Below, in pieces: positions 54,775 to 64,000 of a stretch of 64,000 nucleotides of DNA (its first letter is position 1; each line of letters starts with the position of its first letter). This DNA is from Symsagittifera roscoffensis (Eukaryota > Xenacoelomorpha > Acoela > Convolutidae), in the NCBI RefSeq assembly GCF_963678635.1, contig NC_087064.1, forward strand, positions 79,944,526 to 80,008,525. Direction: 5' to 3'. The notes beneath the pieces were generated by a model. That model saw only the letters and a program-made list of their open reading frames with translations, did not search any database and had not been told where the DNA came from. The position numbers and the translations under genes were made by a program.

Positions 54775-57279
54775 CAAAGTTACTTTAACTATTGTAGCCG
54801 TTTTTCCAATGAAATTTTGAGCAAAATTCCAAGCTATAACTGAAAGTTTGCATATGTCAGAGCTATTTAAAAATAAATAGTAACTTAAATTTTCTAAGAA
54901 ATTTACATATGCAGAAGTCGGGCCCTTTTCGGCTTTTCTATGAAATTGACTCGATATCTGGACAACTTTCAGACTATTTAAAGAAAAACTAGCAGATTTT
55001 ATTTACTGTTTCTGGGTTAATAAGATCGTTTTAAATAGTTTCTCTCGTTCTACCTTTTTTGAAGAAGGCAGCAAACTTTAAAAAAATTTCACCGCCCACT
55101 TTTTAATCTTTTCCTACTCCTTGCTTATCACCCCTTTTTTATTAGTATTAAATAAAAAGTTGGCCATATGTTCCTGGTAAAATGGTGGAAACAGTTCACG
55201 TCAGAGACTGGAATTGATAATGATGATATAATTTATTAAAAAAGCTAGGCTTGTAAGGTTTAAGCTGGCGGCTAAATAGAACAATAACTGTTTATATTGC
55301 AAGTGAAGATGTTTATAACATTCAGGGCGATGAAAATAATGCTTCTTGCAGCGAACAACTTTTCTTAAATGAAAATGCATTTCTCATTCTTTATTGAATT
55401 ATAAATCAAAGTGTTTTCATTTCAAACTATTGACTGCAAACCAATTTAAATGTAAACACCAACAGTCAGTCGCTGTCTTAGTATCACAAAAATTTCCGAA
55501 AAACATCATTACTCAATAATAGTTGATTTTTTTTCGTTTTTTTTTCTCGATTTTCTAGATGAAATCAATTCTTTTGAACAATTTTTCATTTTGTTTTCAA
55601 AGTCAGCAAGCTTGATTATGATAAATCACATATTAAACAACAAATTGTTCATCGGAAAAAATCGATTCAAATCCGAAGCATTACTGAAAACTCATTTATA
55701 TGAAACCTCACTTGACTCCTACAATTTTTCCTACAAGTTTTTTTTGAGAAAAAAGACAGAAAGTTTTCCTCATCAAGAGTGGTCGGAACAATATATTAAA
55801 AACCTGCGGTTGACAGCCTGACCACCCAAAGTGTCCCCCCCCCCCTTTCAGATTTAAGACATTCATTTTACGAGCCCTAATAATATTCTGAAGGCGCCCT
55901 TTTCCTTAGTGCCAATTGTCTGCGGCGTAAATTCGTTTGTCAGTAATAGTGTTTCTAGAATCTTAATAATGTTTTGAAGAACTCATAGGATCATAGGATG
56001 GATCTACATGCAATTTCAGGTAGTAACTGATGTAAAAATGCTTGCTTGTGTCAGGGCAAAATCATTCGAGTTTCAACTGACCTCTGATATGTCTAAAATA
56101 AGCGTTGAATTTTATAAAAACAAATTGAGATGTCGGATATAATGGTTGGATCTCAAAATTTTCACCTCATATGCAGTTTCAAATACAGGTTAATGGTTTT
56201 TCTGCACATTAACATGATTAACTGATCCACCCGGGCTGAAATTATTGACTCATGGTCGACCGAAAGGGTCAAACGATGTCTGTTTTCAACTTTTTGAATT
56301 GAACTGAACGATGTCCGTATCATAAATTTGACTCGAATTAACCTGGATTGTATATTCTTCCAAAATTAACCCGGATTATATATTACTCCAAACAGTTATC
56401 CTATTTTGCCCAAATTGACTTCCAAAAGTTCAAAATTTTCAAACTGGCAAAAAGGTTGAATGAGAAATACCTTCTTAATCTTAACCTCTGGCATTAAAAA
56501 CCTTCCAGGCTGTCTTAAAAACGTTCCCAGAGTTGTTAGTTCAAAGTTTGATTTTGTCTAAAGTAAACAACCAACTAGAACGATTAAAGTTTACTTTATA
56601 CTGGCGCTAAAAGCACCTTTCGAAAATTTTAGGATCAGCCAGTCAAAAACGGATATCGTAAAGTAGAACCAAAGTATCTTAGTAAACTTGGAAGGCAAAT
56701 CTTGCAAGATTTTTTCAAAGGAAGGCAAATCTTGCAAGAGCCTTGCAAAAACCTTGCAAGTTTGCAATCTCAATTTTGAATGCAATTCTTGATAGATTTG
56801 GATCCACTTAACTATGTAGAAACGTCACTGATGCCTTTTAACTCATGTTTCTTCCGCCAAGATCTGAATTTGCAAACTTTTATTTTTTTTTTTGCCAATT
56901 TTGTTAAAATTTAACGTGAAAACCATCTGATTACGTTCAAAAATAGTTTTTTTTTTAAATGAATTGCTTCTATCGGCCTATTTATGATGTATATACTTTT
57001 TTTATAAAAATTGGATCTTATGCTTTGTTTTGATTGTCTTATGATTTCTTTGCCTTTAGGGAGACTTAATCCGGTAGTCCCCACTGTCAGATTTTGCTGA
57101 GTATCTGAGAAACCTTTAAAAGCACTGAGTATACAAAAACAGCCAAATTAAGTACACAATATTTTGCAGTAGAATACAAAATTTTGCTTTTTTCTTGCAA
57201 ACTGCATGCAAATTACGCAAGAATTATGCCACTAAAAGCATGAATATTGTATTTTCTTTCAAATTAAATTTTACAAGAT
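54775..57279. other. No gene recognised
   Basis: AT-rich. A 76-codon plus frame at 55591-55821 looks more protein-like than most but has no known motif. A short CACCCGGGCTGAAATT motif at 56227 resembles a CCCGGG-type TIR. CTTGCAAG-type repeats occur at 56695-56770. Confidence 0.4.
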
Positions 57280-57718
57280 ACGCCCCCCCCCCCCCCCCCT
57301 CAGAAATTTTACGCCCCCCCCCCCCCCTCAGGGATTCGACCCCCTGCCGACCCAAAGGGTCCCCCCTTTGATACTTTTTCAGAAATCCATTTTTGGCCGA
57401 CCGACCCTAAAATTTTTCTAAAGGCACCTTCGGCGCCAATATATACTAACTTCGAGGGGGAGCGCGCGCCAAAAAAACGCAATTTTTTTGTCAAAATTTT
57501 TCAAAAAGTGCTCAAAAACGGCTTTTTTTACTGTTTTTTCAAAAATTTGCCTGCGGCGCACAAAATTTACCCAAAATAGGGGCAAAACAGTGCTTTGGGA
57601 GAGCTCGAAAAATCAATTTGGTCGACCTAAAAGAAAAAAGTCGTCAAAATTTTGGAAAATTTTTTGAAAATCCGCCCCCCCCTCGAGAAAATTCTAGATC
57701 CGCCCCTGGTTCGAACAC
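57280..57718 (-). mobile_element. R-type TIR element, most complete copy
   Basis: Read on the minus strand it starts CAGGGGCGGATCTAG and runs through TTGTGCGCCGCAGGCAAAT, GGCGCCGAAGGTGCC and GGGTCGGCAGGGGGTCGAAT to long G runs at its truncated far end. No ORF of note. Confidence 0.6.
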
Positions 57719-57998
57719 AAGTGTGAGACCATTTTTTGTAAAATTATGGGGTTTGAAGTAGCCAGATCGGTATAAATAATTCGCAATTAAGTTTGACCTG
57801 TAAAAACGTAAACGGCACTTCAAATCATTCCAAGATGAAGTGATACTGATACTTAACTTTTTGTGACAACTTATTACATCTAGACTCAAATGATATCACT
57901 TGTTCGGGGTGATAAATAAAAAGTGTGTACTTAAAAACTTTTCCTTATCAAAAAATTTTTCATAGTGACAAAATCAGCGGTCGAATAATCAGGGGCTT
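57719..57998. other. No gene recognised
   Basis: Short spacer between two TIR elements. Confidence 0.4.
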
Positions 57999-58927
57999 CC
58001 CGCAGTGAAGTTTCATGGGTAATAATCGATTACATTGGATTTTAATTGTCAGTCTCTATAAAATAACAAAAATAGTCCATTATAATCGATTGAAAATGGA
58101 TTATAATGATGCTATTTTTTAAGCAAGGAAATCGCAATATAATCGATTATAATAGATTATAATCGATTATTTTCAGCTTAATTTAAAAACATTTTATAAA
58201 AAAAAAATCAATTTTAATCAATTATATTGGATTATAATCCATTAATTTATATCTTTTAGTGTGTTGTTTTCCTTTTTTTCATAATACTGTGAAATTTAAG
58301 TTAGTTATTCTCTCGCTAAATTTCATTTTTTTCCCATTTTCAAGCGCGTTTATGAAAACTTACAAAAAGTTACCTATAGATCCCACACCACGGTACGTGG
58401 GGTGGGGGCTACGCGGGGGGCGGAACATGGGGGAATGGTGTAGTGTCGCACCTTGTTTTGGACGTCGGGGGCATAGGGGGGTGGCAGTGAGGGGGGAGGT
58501 TGGGACGTAGCGGGGGCATGATGAGGGTAGTAAGTAGTGAAAGGTGGAGGAGATACTGGAAATTTCATGAAAAAAAAACCGTTTTTGGGCACTTTTTGGA
58601 AAAATGCTGGAAGTTGGCCTCTTTAAAATAACTATATTTTGGCCATCCCTGGATGAATGTGTTCGTTCGAGTTTTGCAAAAAATTGCAAAAATCACTTTT
58701 CATGGATTATATGTACAAAAAATAACCCATTTTATTGAAAACAAAATGCGGATTAAAATCGATTATAATGGATTTAATAGATTTATATTTTTCAAAAATA
58801 CTCGGTCAAATGGATTAAAAATCTATTATGTTGTCTAAATTTGCCATGATAATCGATTATATAGACACCATTTTTGTCCACACACTTCCATTATAATCGA
58901 CTTTTATCCATAAAACTTCGGTGCGGG
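57999..58927. mobile_element. CCCGC-type TIR element (929 bp) carrying a G-rich island
   Basis: The left end CCCGCAGTGAAGTTTCATGG and inverted right end CCCGCACCGAAGTTTTATGG match. Flanks within the element repeat ATAATCGATTATAAT and TATAATCCATTA. Its middle (58375-58560) is a G-rich island with a minus-strand proline-rich frame, followed by R-like sequence at 58570-58610. Confidence 0.65.
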
Positions 58928-59559
58928 TTTACACTGGTACGAGCGTTTGTGTTAGATTTAAGAGTCTCCATCAAAAGTTGGCCGTTCAAAGTTTCAGAAA
59001 CGCGTATTTGCTCATTAGCTTTTGTCGAGAGTCCGCTTTAACATCAAAAACAAGCAGCTCTTATTTTGAACTCAATTGGTTATCATGGTTAACACTATCA
59101 CTTTTTGAATAAAAACTTTTGCTTTGTGTAAAAACGTTAGAAAAAACCTTGAAAACAGGTAGTCAAACTACTTCACATTTCGAAAGCCTACTTGTTAAGT
59201 GCTAGATACTCGAGTAGGTATGGACACGGGCTTAGAAAACTGATCATTTAGATTCAGAAATAGAAGTTTTATTATAAACAAGTTTTTTTATACGATGGAA
59301 CCACTGTTTCCGACTGGCTTCAATGCAAAATGACATTGGTTTGTGGCGTTGGAAATCTTTATTATATTATAGACTAGTAAAAAAGAGTGGGATATTCAGC
59401 TTTGTTTGCTTTTTTGTAATTTGCTTTTCAGCTGCAATTAATCGCTAATTATGTGTCTATGTGCAGGAAAATCCAGGAACAAGGCGAGATGAAAGATCAA
59501 AAGATTCTCTTAGAATTGGCATTTGTTATAAAATTTATGTAGTGTTTTGGTACTGCAGT
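58928..59559. other. No certain gene
   Basis: At 59464 an acceptor-like TGTGCAG precedes a frame reading GAAAATCCAGGAACAAGGCG that stays open to 59676, but it runs into a TIR element, so coding status is doubtful. Confidence 0.3.
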
Positions 59560-60530
59560 CGGCCACCCAGGTTGACATCCATGCAAAAAAGCATATCATA
59601 TGTTTCCATATACAAAATGCTTATCATACAGTTTCATGCATGGAAACATTTGCTTATCATATCATTTCCAATTTAAACAAAATTGTATGATAAACATTTT
59701 ACCCTAAATTTGTTTTCAGAAATCAATTCAAAAGGTTGTCTAGATCAGTTGAAATGAGTTTTCATCGGGTTTCATTTGAATAAAAACATATTGGTCGTCA
59801 AATTATTTGACATGTTTGGACAAAAAATTCCCATCAAACGATTTCTGATTATGAAACATGTAGGATGAGCAATTTTTCCATAGAAATGATAAAAAATTGA
59901 GGAAAAAAATTTAAGTTCACATTTCAAATTGCTTGACCAAATTTATGGAAAAAAAATTCTAATTTTTTTGCACGCAAAATTTTCAAATTTTTCGTTGAAC
60001 GTAATCCACGCACAGTCTTTTTACTTAAAAGTATCAAAGAAGGGTCATAATGAAAGGGCAGAGTTTGTTATTTCAAGTTTTAGATAATAACAGATAACCT
60101 AAATTTGTCCAAAAAACAGGCCAATATTTTTAACCTCAGGATTTTTTGAAACAGAAGCCTCGTAGTCATTTACAAAAGTAGCATTTTTTTATAATCATGT
60201 GTGAAAGTAATTTTTTATTTGACTAAGCACGCAGCAATGCGTGGTTTTATCTGCAATTTCAATGCAGTTTAAACTGTTGATTTTCTCATAAGAGAAAATT
60301 TAGGTTTTTGTGATGAGGATCATGAACAAGTAGAAGGCTAAAGATAAACAAAAAAATGTTTATCATACAACTCCATAGTATGAAAAAAAAAACGCTTATC
60401 AATCAATTCCATGTTATGGAAACAAATGCTTATCAAGTATTTTTCATACATTTTTCTCTATGAAACTTTATGATAAGCCTTTTTTCCATAGCATGGAATT
60501 GTATGATAACATTTTTGTGAACTCCTGCAA
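59560..60530. mobile_element. Probable CCCGGG-type TIR element with TTGTATGATAAGCAT modules
   Basis: Starts CACCCAGGTTGACATCCATG; modules ATGCTTATCATACAGTTTC and GGAATTGTATGATAACATT occur near both ends (59615-59700, 60355-60520). The right end is degraded. Confidence 0.45.
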
Positions 60531-62032
60531 TTGGTCAGCTTAGCTAAACGTAGCCAGCGGTTTGAAATCGTTTCGTTTTTGAACGTCGCGGATCATCGTG
60601 GAAAGGAGCAATTCAACTATTGCGACAATTTTGGCCCAATCATTACCATAACAAGGAGTAGTCAACACGAACGGTTGCAAACTGATTCTTGCTAAAAATA
60701 GTGAAAAAATTTTCAAACCTATCACCGTTTTCAATTGAATTAAATTAGGATAAAAAATTATGATTAATGAGACTTCTTCGACTGAAGTTTGAACTATCGA
60801 TTTTTTTTCTCTTTGGTCTGAGACAAACCTCTTGAACCTCTTTTAACCAATTTGATTTCATATAAAAAAAATTTTAACATGAACTTGAGCAGAAATGACA
60901 ATCAAATACACAAACTTTTTATTGAATTAAATCTCACAACGAAATTAAAAACAACTTTCTGGCAATAAGGAGCAACTTTCTGCAAATTTCTCATGGATTT
61001 TTGTGGCCTAATAATTGTATTATATGTTCAAAATAATCGATTTTAAATGATTATCAAATATTGAAAATAATCAATTATAATCCCTTAAACATTCATTTTC
61101 ATAGTTGCAAGGGTCATGAAAAACGATTATATGGGTTGAGTTTTTTGCCGATATATCGATTATAATGAAATTCCAGTGCGGGTATTAACGCGTGAGAGGA
61201 GATTTGTTCGTCTTAGAAATTGTTCTAAATTAGTTGAAGGAAGCTTATTATTTTATATGGCATGTAGGGGGATGATTTTCACAAAAAACCACAATTTATA
61301 CAAAAAAATTTGGTTTTAATACGTTTGATTTTTTCTTGTTATTACTGCTCCATAGACCTTAAAAGACAACCGGAACGTTTACGGCTTCGCCCTGATCAGT
61401 ACTGGTTCTTTCTAAATTCTAATTTAATTTGTAAACTTTTGGGCAATATCAAACGAAAAGTTAGTTTTCTTTCTCTAACTTGTCGGTTTTCAAATTTGGC
61501 AGAAAAATTATTTAGAGCTTAAGTAAATTTCTCCTGAATCGAGAGCAAATGAACAAACAAACCATCTGTGAAAGTTCCCAATAGGAATAACCAGTTTGCT
61601 GCGGGTCTGAAAATGCAAGTTTTTTTCTGCATTAATTTTTTTCAACGTCGTGACCATTGCCTCGCAATTTGGGATATTCTCAAGGAAAAATCTAATATGG
61701 TAAGTTTTTGATATTCTCGTGCCGTTAGAGACTCTTACATTCGAAGGCATAAACTAACATTTTCAAATATGAATAAGCTGGTAACTGCTTGAAATCAAAA
61801 ATTGATACTTTCATTAAGGGTAGCTCTGATTATTTGCTCTTGGTCCATGTAAAAAGTGTTTATACACCTTGTAAATTTTGAGCAACATTTTTTCAAAAAT
61901 AGACAATTTCGAGCGTAAAAACTGAGCCAGAAAGCAAACAGTTAGTTAATTGTCCCACTTTCTTTTCTATTTGTTACTTTCTTTTCTCAATTGTTACTTT
62001 CTTCTCTATTTTTACTAAGCTAAAACTAATAA
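60531..62032. other. No gene recognised; small CCCGC-type element fragment
   Basis: 61010-61190 has the ATAATCAATTATAAT motif and the inverted end CCAGTGCGGG. The remaining short ORFs look random. Confidence 0.35.
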
Positions 62033-62429
62033 CAGGGGGATCCAGGATTTTCGCGAAGGGACGGGTTTTAAAAAGTTTTGGTCGTTCATATTTAATTTCC
62101 GACCTCTTCTAAAGCACAAAAAAACGCTATTTTGACCCGCGCAAAAAGCCAATTTTTGAAGAAAAAAAAACAGGTAAAAAAGCCATTTATGAGAACTTTT
62201 TGAGACCTTTTCTCCAAAAGATAGCTTTTTTGGCGCCTTTAGAAAAACTTTAGGGGCCAAAAACTAAAGGCGCTCATGGCATAATTTGACGACATCCATT
62301 TGACAGAAAATGGATGTCGTAAAATTATGTCATGTGGAGTCTTTGGGTTGCGAGGAGGTCGAATCCCTGAGAAAAGGGAAAAGGTTCCGCAACCCCCACC
62401 CCCTTAGCACTCCCAAAAGTCTTCCCCTG
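62033..62429 (+). mobile_element. R-type TIR element (397 bp)
   Basis: Begins CAGGGGGATCCAGGATTTTC and ends CTTCCCCTG. Interior has GGCGCCTTTAG and GAGGTCGAATCCCTGAG. A 14-bp inverted repeat, GACATCCATTTGAC against TGGATGTC, sits near 62290-62320. No clear target-site duplication. Confidence 0.6.
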
Positions 62430-62621
62430 GCTATCATGCGGTTTTCTTAATTGACTCGCTAGAATCGTGAAGGCACCGTACTTGATTCATGAATAATCAA
62501 ACAAAAAATCTTTCACTTTAAAAATCTTTACTTTATGATCAAATTTTATCAGCTCGAGAGTTCACTTTCAAAAAACTTTGGCACTGCGTAATTAAACTTC
62601 CCAGCTCTTTGTCGCTATCCT

Positions 62622-63275
62622 TCATTTTATTTTATCCGAACTGCTCGAAGGTGACGTAACTGATCCAGTTTTCCTACCGAACACTCCACTTTGGACTGCA
62701 CTTTCGTTTCCGGCGTGGGATCCTCGACTTGTTGTCCTTCCAAACTGCTTGGAGCGTCCCATTCCTCCCTGTTGCTGGCTAATAAGCGACCTATTCAAGT
62801 TAACTGGCCATCCCATGTATAATTGTGTATTTGGCCTATCAGGATACCATGGCTCTTGGAATTTGTGGAAAATTGCATTGTTTTCGACCGCGGTCCGGAA
62901 GGGGCCATGACGTATCGGGTGAATCGGGTTCGGATTTATATCCTCAGAAGATGGAACACTGCTCGGCCGAGAGGTTTCCTTTTCGCCGCGATTTATTTGA
63001 TCAATTAAGACCCGAATATCGCATCCAATCTCTCCTATTCGTTCATGTTTTCTTCTCGGCTTATCGACGAAGTCGGGTCCGAATAGATACGAGATATCGT
63101 TCGTGGCCTCGGCGCCTTTCGGTCCAATCCCAACGTAACTCGGGTTGCTATAGAGTCGAGGCCTGTAATCCCCTACCCCGTCGGGCCCTGTGTGAAGCAT
63201 CTGCCCGCTATTTGCAGGTGGATAGGGATAGATCGATCTGTCACCAAGAGCACGATTCGCATTATTCGAGGACAT
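62622..63275 (-). CDS. SPMIP2: SPMIP2 (C4orf45)-like sperm microtubule inner protein
   Basis: A 217-codon single-exon ORF with higher GC than its surroundings. Start chosen at the ATG at 63275 (MSSNNANRALGDRS); the frame is open 16 codons further but without an ATG. Near residue 26 it reads MLHTGPDGVGDYRP, then NPSYVGIGPKG, YLFGPDF, RRKHERIGEIGCDI and FHKFQEPWYPDRPN. The order of GPD...Y, YxG, KHExxxEIGW-like and NPW-like motifs matches my recollection of vertebrate SPMIP2, a protein inside sperm axonemal doublet microtubules. The usual Trp after EIG is Cys here. The C-terminal 60 residues are Ser/Gly-rich and probably disordered. An inserted Ser/Pro-rich loop (SRPSSVPSSEDINPNP) is not in the family as I know it. 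The lack of introns could mean a retrocopy. Confidence 0.6.
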   Translation of the reverse strand: MSSNNANRALGDRSIYPYPPANSGQMLHTGPDGVGDYRPRLYSNPSYVGIGPKGAEATNDISYLFGPDFVDKPRRKHERIGEIGCDIRVLIDQINRGEKETSRPSSVPSSEDINPNPIHPIRHGPFRTAVENNAIFHKFQEPWYPDRPNTQLYMGWPVNLNRSLISQQQGGMGRSKQFGRTTSRGSHAGNESAVQSGVFGRKTGSVTSPSSSSDKIK

Positions 63276-63829
63276 CTTTGCGAATCTTAATGTTTCTAAT
63301 ACTTTTATGATTATATTATGCAATATATGTTCACTAGTTAGTTATGGTTTGCTAGCTTATTTATGATTAAACAAGTTTTGAAGTAAAAAACATATGTTGC
63401 AGAGAACAGCAATTTATGTTTGAAGCTTGGCTCGATAAAAAGTGTTTTAAAAACGCTTTGATTACAACGTATGCTTCAGACGGAGTGTATTTGACGTGTA
63501 TTTTTAGACAAATATTAAGCTGATTTTCAGGTGGTAATGTTGAATTGAGCTCATTATATAAACCAAATGGACAGGTGCAATTTAATGGAGCATAACTGGC
63601 TTTCAATTTGTTATGGAGCAAACAAGCCAGATACACGAGACAGGATGTCTGGATCTGTTTAAGAGGCAGTAGAAAAAACAAGTTGTGCAGGTGATTTTGA
63701 GGTTCAATCAGACACGATGATTGGTCAACACGAATAAAATTGCTCACGAATTCCGGTGGTGACCTTCATAGACGAAACTAATGGTAGCTGCCAACATTTT
63801 TCAGAGGGTCACTTTTTTGTCAACTTTTT
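63276..63829. other. 5' flank of the SPMIP2-like gene
   Basis: A 126-codon minus frame (63367-63747) has no ATG start (GTG at its first codon) and no recognised motif; I do not call it a gene. Confidence 0.35.
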
Positions 63830-64000
63830 TTTAGATCGAGGAAGTTTTATTAAAGCACCTGTGGCACTAAAAAGTACCAGGGGTGAGCGAGCCGAAAAAA
63901 CGCAATTTTTTAAATCAAAATCTTCAATAGTGCCTGCAGCGCAGAAAGTTTTGTCAAATATGGTCATTTTGGTGTTTCAACAGCTCGATAGTATCCAAAC
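63830..64000 (+). mobile_element. R-type TIR element fragment at the window edge
   Basis: AAAAAACGCAATTTTTT, GTGCCTGCAGCGCAGAAAGT and CAACAGCTCGATAG align with the R copy at 57430-57610 (reversed order of reading). Continues outside. Confidence 0.4.

Noticed and set aside
58374-58592. Proline-rich frame as an upstream RGS exon
   Set aside because: It lies inside a TIR element, ends in a stop just before the donor-like GT, and would not supply the expected cysteine string; kept only as a finding.
63367-63747. 126-codon ORF upstream of the SPMIP2-like gene
   Set aside because: No ATG, no known motif, AT-rich composition like chance frames.

Overview
This window is AT-rich nuclear DNA of an invertebrate animal. 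The evidence is a multi-exon regulator of G-protein signalling (RGS) gene with GT-AG introns, a gene resembling the sperm microtubule inner protein SPMIP2/C4orf45, Ty3/gypsy and BEL/Pao retroelements, and dense non-autonomous DNA transposons. I cannot name the species. No bacterial operon, tRNA, rRNA or CRISPR array was seen. There is one 200-base assembly gap (14237-14436).

Layout. 1-6592 (minus): the 5' two-thirds of a well-preserved Ty3-type retroelement, here called T1. It has a probable LTR and primer-binding site, a long leader, and a chain of overlapping ORFs: leader ORF, basic ORF1, ORF2, gag, nucleocapsid-protease and pol. A slippery heptamer joins gag to the nucleocapsid frame. 6593-12180: diverged copies of one dispersed repeat, one of them split by two inverted-repeat (TIR) elements whose empty site survives in the sister copy. 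12160-15364: decayed coding sequence, the gap, and a pseudogene called Z. 15365-23320 (plus): a decayed Ty3/gypsy element (A) whose 5' third is tandemly duplicated. 23540-28442: two decayed copies of the RGS terminal exon, a BEL/Pao fragment and a second Z copy. 28443-34206 (minus): element B, a relative of A. 35763-36399: a TIR element packed with AGATCT palindromes.

37603-50806 (minus): the RGS gene. Three exons join in frame into a complete RGS domain with a Ser/Thr/Pro-rich tail. Its introns carry TIR elements and an 851-bp hairpin with two equal 421-nt arms. 50807-62600: upstream or intergenic DNA with a 160-bp satellite array (53594-54774) and several TIR element families. 62622-63275 (minus): the SPMIP2-like gene. 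63830-64000: the edge of another dispersed repeat.

The two host genes show no functional link. The repeats share one theme: several distinct non-autonomous families combine CCC-starting terminal inverted repeats with an internal crowd of one short AT-rich palindrome, a different palindrome in each family. Fragments of the RGS last exon have also been copied twice into the retroelement-rich region next door.
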